From the NCBI GenBank assembly GCA_029560455.1, contig JAKQKW010000125.1:1-8374 (forward strand): a stretch of 8,374 nt of DNA, read 5' to 3'. Under the pieces are notes generated by a model. That model did no database searches. It saw only the letters and a list, made by a program, of their open reading frames with translations, and was not told the origin of the DNA. The DNA comes from Candidatus Rifleibacteriota bacterium. GTDB taxonomy: Bacteria; Riflebacteria; Ozemobacteria; Ozemobacterales; Ozemobacteraceae. Shown here one piece after another: positions 6,279 to 8,374 of the stretch (the stretch's first letter is position 1; each line of letters opens with the position of its first letter). The translations under genes were made by a program, and so were the position numbers.

Positions 6279-6300
6279 AATCTTTTTTTGGAAAATGAAT

Positions 6301-7047
6301 ATGGCAGCAGACAGAAGACAGTCAGACGCCCGCCGTGATGGCGGCAGCTCGGGGGATCGACGGCAGAAATCAGACCGGCGTGCCGCTCCGGGCCGAAGAG
6401 AGATTGATCAGTCAGGCGGTAAGGCCAGAGCTTCATCTGAAGCTGGCGCCGGCAAAGCGGCAAAGACAAAAAAAGGGGCTGCGAAAGTCTCTGCAGTTCT
6501 TCGCAAGCTGGTCATTTTTTTCATTATTTGTGTGGTTTTATTTTCTGTCGGTCTGATCTACTTTTTTGCCAATCTCGATTCTTTTATGGGTGAGGTCGGC
6601 AAGCGGGTAAAGGTAACTATTGACCGGGCTTTTCTCGACCCCGACAGTTTGACCGACAGAACCACCAGGGCTCGTCTTAACTTCAGGGTAAAGAATTCTC
6701 TGCCGATGGGCGTAATACTGCAGAATATGAATTTCAGCCTGAATATCAGTGAATATCCGATTGCAAAGGGTATGCAGGCTTCACCGAAACTGGCTATTGA
6801 CGGCGGGCACGAGGCCATTGTGCCGGTTGCCTGTAATGTCGATTCGATCATGACCCGCCGCGCTCTGCAGAAAACGATAGAGAAAAATGCCGGACCGCTT
6901 TTGAAGGGCTTGTTGAATCGTGCCCAGGGCAAAGCCGATACCTTCGGTGACGATATCAAGGCTCTGGTGAAAGTCACCGGAACTGCCGAATTTCGTCTGA
7001 AAGCCGGCGGTGTCGAGATCCCTTTTACCCGCCAGCTTAACTTCTGA
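6301..7047 (+). CDS. Single-pass membrane protein with LEA14/WHy-like domain
   Basis: A 248-aa protein. N-terminal residues 1-65 are hydrophilic, rich in Arg, Asp, Gly, Ala and Lys, with DRR-type repeats (DRRQSDARR, DRRQKSDRR). A transmembrane helix lies at about 68-90 and is preceded by basic residues, predicting N-terminus inside and C-terminus outside. Residues 118-248 follow the LEA14/WHy pattern: RARLNFRVKNSLPMGV (like the family's 'v.f.v.NP..' strand), NFSLNISEYPIAKG, a DGGHEAIVPV strand, a helical insertion (about 186-215), and a final VTGTAEFRLKAGGVEIPF hairpin. WHy domains are immunoglobulin-like and are found in desiccation, stress and membrane-associated proteins; no enzymatic activity is expected. 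Start: the ATG at 6301 has GGAAA 6 nt upstream; the ATG at 6295 would add two residues. It is divergent from TPK and ends at a strong terminator. The coding frame is secure, the domain call moderately so. Confidence 0.8.
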   Translation: MAADRRQSDARRDGGSSGDRRQKSDRRAAPGRREIDQSGGKARASSEAGAGKAAKTKKGAAKVSAVLRKLVIFFIICVVLFSVGLIYFFANLDSFMGEVGKRVKVTIDRAFLDPDSLTDRTTRARLNFRVKNSLPMGVILQNMNFSLNISEYPIAKGMQASPKLAIDGGHEAIVPVACNVDSIMTRRALQKTIEKNAGPLLKGLLNRAQGKADTFGDDIKALVKVTGTAEFRLKAGGVEIPFTRQLNF

Positions 7048-7070
7048 TCGTAAAAAGCTGAAAAAGAGAA

Positions 7071-7111
7071 AACCGGGGGCTGTTTCACATTTTGTGAGAC
7101 AGCCCCCGGTT
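7071..7111. terminator. Bidirectional intrinsic terminator between convergent genes
   Basis: A 19-bp stem with a single G-T wobble (arms 7071-7089 and 7093-7111) closes a TTT loop, with a GC-rich core (CCGGGGGCTGT). The + strand side is followed by TTATTTC, serving the WHy-protein gene, 23 nt after its stop. The - strand side is followed by TTTTCTCTTTTT (counting the stem's terminal TT), serving the protease gene, 32 nt after its stop. Both ends carry T-rich tails, so it can act in both directions. Confidence 0.9.
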
Positions 7112-7143
7112 ATTTCTGAAAGGCGTTATTGCTTTTCGAAAGC

Positions 7144-8364
7144 TCAGAAGAAGCTCATGATGTCTTTGTAGGTAACGAATACCAGCAGACTCAGCAGAAA
7201 AAGCATGCCGGCGAAGTGAATGGTTTCTTCTACCTTCGGGGTGATGGCCAGTTTGAGGCCGGCGAGTCTGTTGATGAACCCGAACATGATTTCGAGAAGA
7301 ACGAAGACGATGCGGCCGCCGTCGAGAACCGGCAGAGGCAGGAGGTTGATCAGGCCGATATTGACCGAGAGAATGGCGGTGAGATAGAGCAGGTCGAAAA
7401 TGCCTTTTGATGACTGGTCTTTGATCATTTTCATGATTTTGACCGGACCGGCGACGTCAGCCTGGGTTTCACGGGTGAACATTTTAAACAGACCACCCAC
7501 GGTCTGAACGATAACACTCAGGCCGTCGTTGATGCCCTTGCTGCAGGCTTTGCTGAATGGCAGGGCCTGGAAGTCGAAATTGTTGGGAGCGAGGGCGATG
7601 CCGATCTTGGCAGAACCCATGACGCCTTCGGGTTTAACTTTGATCGAGAGGGTTTCCTGATCGTGGATTTCGTAGGTGCCGTTGTTTACTGCGAAGTCTT
7701 CTTTAAGAATGCCACCGCCGGCCGCAGATTTGCGAATAGGGTGATTGCGGGCGACGCTGAGAGTGATCTCTTTGCCGGCAGAGTTGTTGATAATGGTGAT
7801 ACCATCGCTCCAGTCGCTGATTTTCTGGCCGTCAATGGCGGTGATGATATCGCCGCTTCTGATGCCGGCGATATAGGCCGGTTTGTCCTGCGGGGCTTCC
7901 ATGACCGCGATGTTGGTCAGCGGGCCGCCGGCGACGGCGTAGATAGTGATGAACAGAACGATTGCCCAGACCAGGTTCATGATTGACCCGGCCGAGAGCA
8001 CGAGAATTTTTGCCCAGGCCGGTCGGCTCAGGTAGCTTTTCGGGTGGTCGGCAGGTACGAGCGGCAGGTCTTCGTCAATCTCGGGTTTTTCATCTTCGGG
8101 CAGGTTCTTTTCATCTTCTTCGACGTTATCCATGCCGGCAAGTCTGACGAAGCCGCCAAGGGGAAGGGGCCGCAGCGAGTAGAGAGTTTCGCCCCATTGC
8201 TTTTTTATGAGACGGTTGCCAAAACCGATGGCGAATTCCAGAACCCAGATGCCCGATAGTTTGGCGGTGATGTAATGACCAAGTTCATGCACCAGTGCGA
8301 TACTGACGAGAACGAAGCTGATTGACAAGATTGTTTTTACGGCGATATAGAGAAAACCTAACAT
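7144..8364 (-). CDS. rseP: RseP-type site-2 intramembrane zinc metalloprotease
   Basis: A 406-aa M50 family protease of the inner membrane. RseP/RasP/MMPL proteins cleave membrane-spanning anti-sigma factors and remnant signal peptides. Seen: the zinc site HELGH at 26-30 (catalytic Glu 27) in the first helix; PLGGFVRLAGM (68-78), the membrane-associated loop; a helix at about 119-146 preceded by the LSAGSIMN motif; a PDZ domain at about 148-205 (AYIAGIRSGDIITAIDGQ); and NLLPLPVLDGGR (340-351), whose Asp 348 supplies the third zinc ligand, followed by a final helix. Length fits one PDZ domain; E. coli RseP has two and is about 450 aa. The usual GPxMN is GSIMN here. A strongly acidic stretch at 79-106 lengthens the loop before the second helix. 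The ATG at 8364 has AGGT 6 nt upstream. The gene ends at the shared bidirectional terminator. Its upstream neighbours lie outside the window, so the common dxr/cdsA linkage cannot be tested. Confidence 0.95.
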   Translation of the reverse strand: MLGFLYIAVKTILSISFVLVSIALVHELGHYITAKLSGIWVLEFAIGFGNRLIKKQWGETLYSLRPLPLGGFVRLAGMDNVEEDEKNLPEDEKPEIDEDLPLVPADHPKSYLSRPAWAKILVLSAGSIMNLVWAIVLFITIYAVAGGPLTNIAVMEAPQDKPAYIAGIRSGDIITAIDGQKISDWSDGITIINNSAGKEITLSVARNHPIRKSAAGGGILKEDFAVNNGTYEIHDQETLSIKVKPEGVMGSAKIGIALAPNNFDFQALPFSKACSKGINDGLSVIVQTVGGLFKMFTRETQADVAGPVKIMKMIKDQSSKGIFDLLYLTAILSVNIGLINLLPLPVLDGGRIVFVLLEIMFGFINRLAGLKLAITPKVEETIHFAGMLFLLSLLVFVTYKDIMSFF

Positions 8365-8374
8365 CCGACGACCT

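Larger units (their letters stand above)
6195..6300. promoter_or_regulatory. AT-rich divergent control region between TPK and the WHy protein
   Basis: About 100 bp, far richer in A and T than the flanking genes. It holds the candidate TPK promoter on the - strand and two direct AATTGAA copies (6211-6217 and 6232-6238) 21 bp apart, about two helical turns. No convincing -35/-10 pair is visible on the + strand for the WHy-protein gene, whose promoter must nevertheless lie here. Confidence 0.45.

Noticed and set aside
6558..7088. A 176-codon open frame on the - strand opposite the WHy-like gene
   Set aside because: It begins inside the terminator hairpin and mirrors the + strand gene. The + strand frame has the helix, domain pattern and terminator in the right places.

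Overview
This 8.4-kb window is a gene-dense bacterial chromosome segment. It has short or overlapping gene junctions, roughly balanced base composition by eye, and rho-independent-type terminators at both convergent junctions. I see no tRNA, rRNA, CRISPR array, insertion sequence or phage gene. The phylum cannot be fixed from sequence alone. A eukaryote-type EndoU domain, a membrane-anchored LEA14/WHy protein, and two membrane or exported proteins that I cannot assign suggest an environmental, poorly sampled lineage with an RseP-type membrane protease. That placement is inference.

Layout, left to right. (1) Positions 2-448, + strand: the C-terminal part of an EndoU/XendoU-like endoribonuclease, cut by the window edge. 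A hairpin and T-tract lie just past its stop. (2) Positions 460 to about 6260, - strand: six tightly packed genes. In transcription order they are thiamine pyrophosphokinase, a 630-aa three-helix membrane protein of unknown family, a membrane-anchored or exported ankyrin-repeat protein, a MazG/dCTPase-like nucleotide pyrophosphohydrolase, a FecCD-type permease, and its ABC ATPase. Three junctions overlap (ATGA, a 14-nt overlap, and TGATG), and the others are gaps of 53 nt (32 nt to the promoter-proximal ATG) and 13 nt. An internal extended -10 promoter appears to precede the ankyrin gene. (3) About 6195-6300: an AT-rich divergent control region. (4) Positions 6301-7047, + strand: a single-pass membrane protein with an arginine-rich N-terminus and a LEA14/WHy-like domain. 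(5) Positions 7071-7111: a strong bidirectional terminator. (6) Positions 7144-8364, - strand: an RseP-type site-2 metalloprotease with a PDZ domain.

The FecCD permease and ATPase form the inner-membrane half of an iron-siderophore, haem or cobalamin importer; no substrate-binding protein or TonB receptor is present here. TPK and the dCTPase-like enzyme are soluble cofactor and nucleotide enzymes. How the unknown membrane protein and the ankyrin protein relate to them is not evident. The most unusual items are the EndoU-like protein, the 630-aa protein with two tandem C-terminal repeats, the WHy membrane protein, the terminator embedded in the ATPase coding sequence, and a possible CTG start for TPK.
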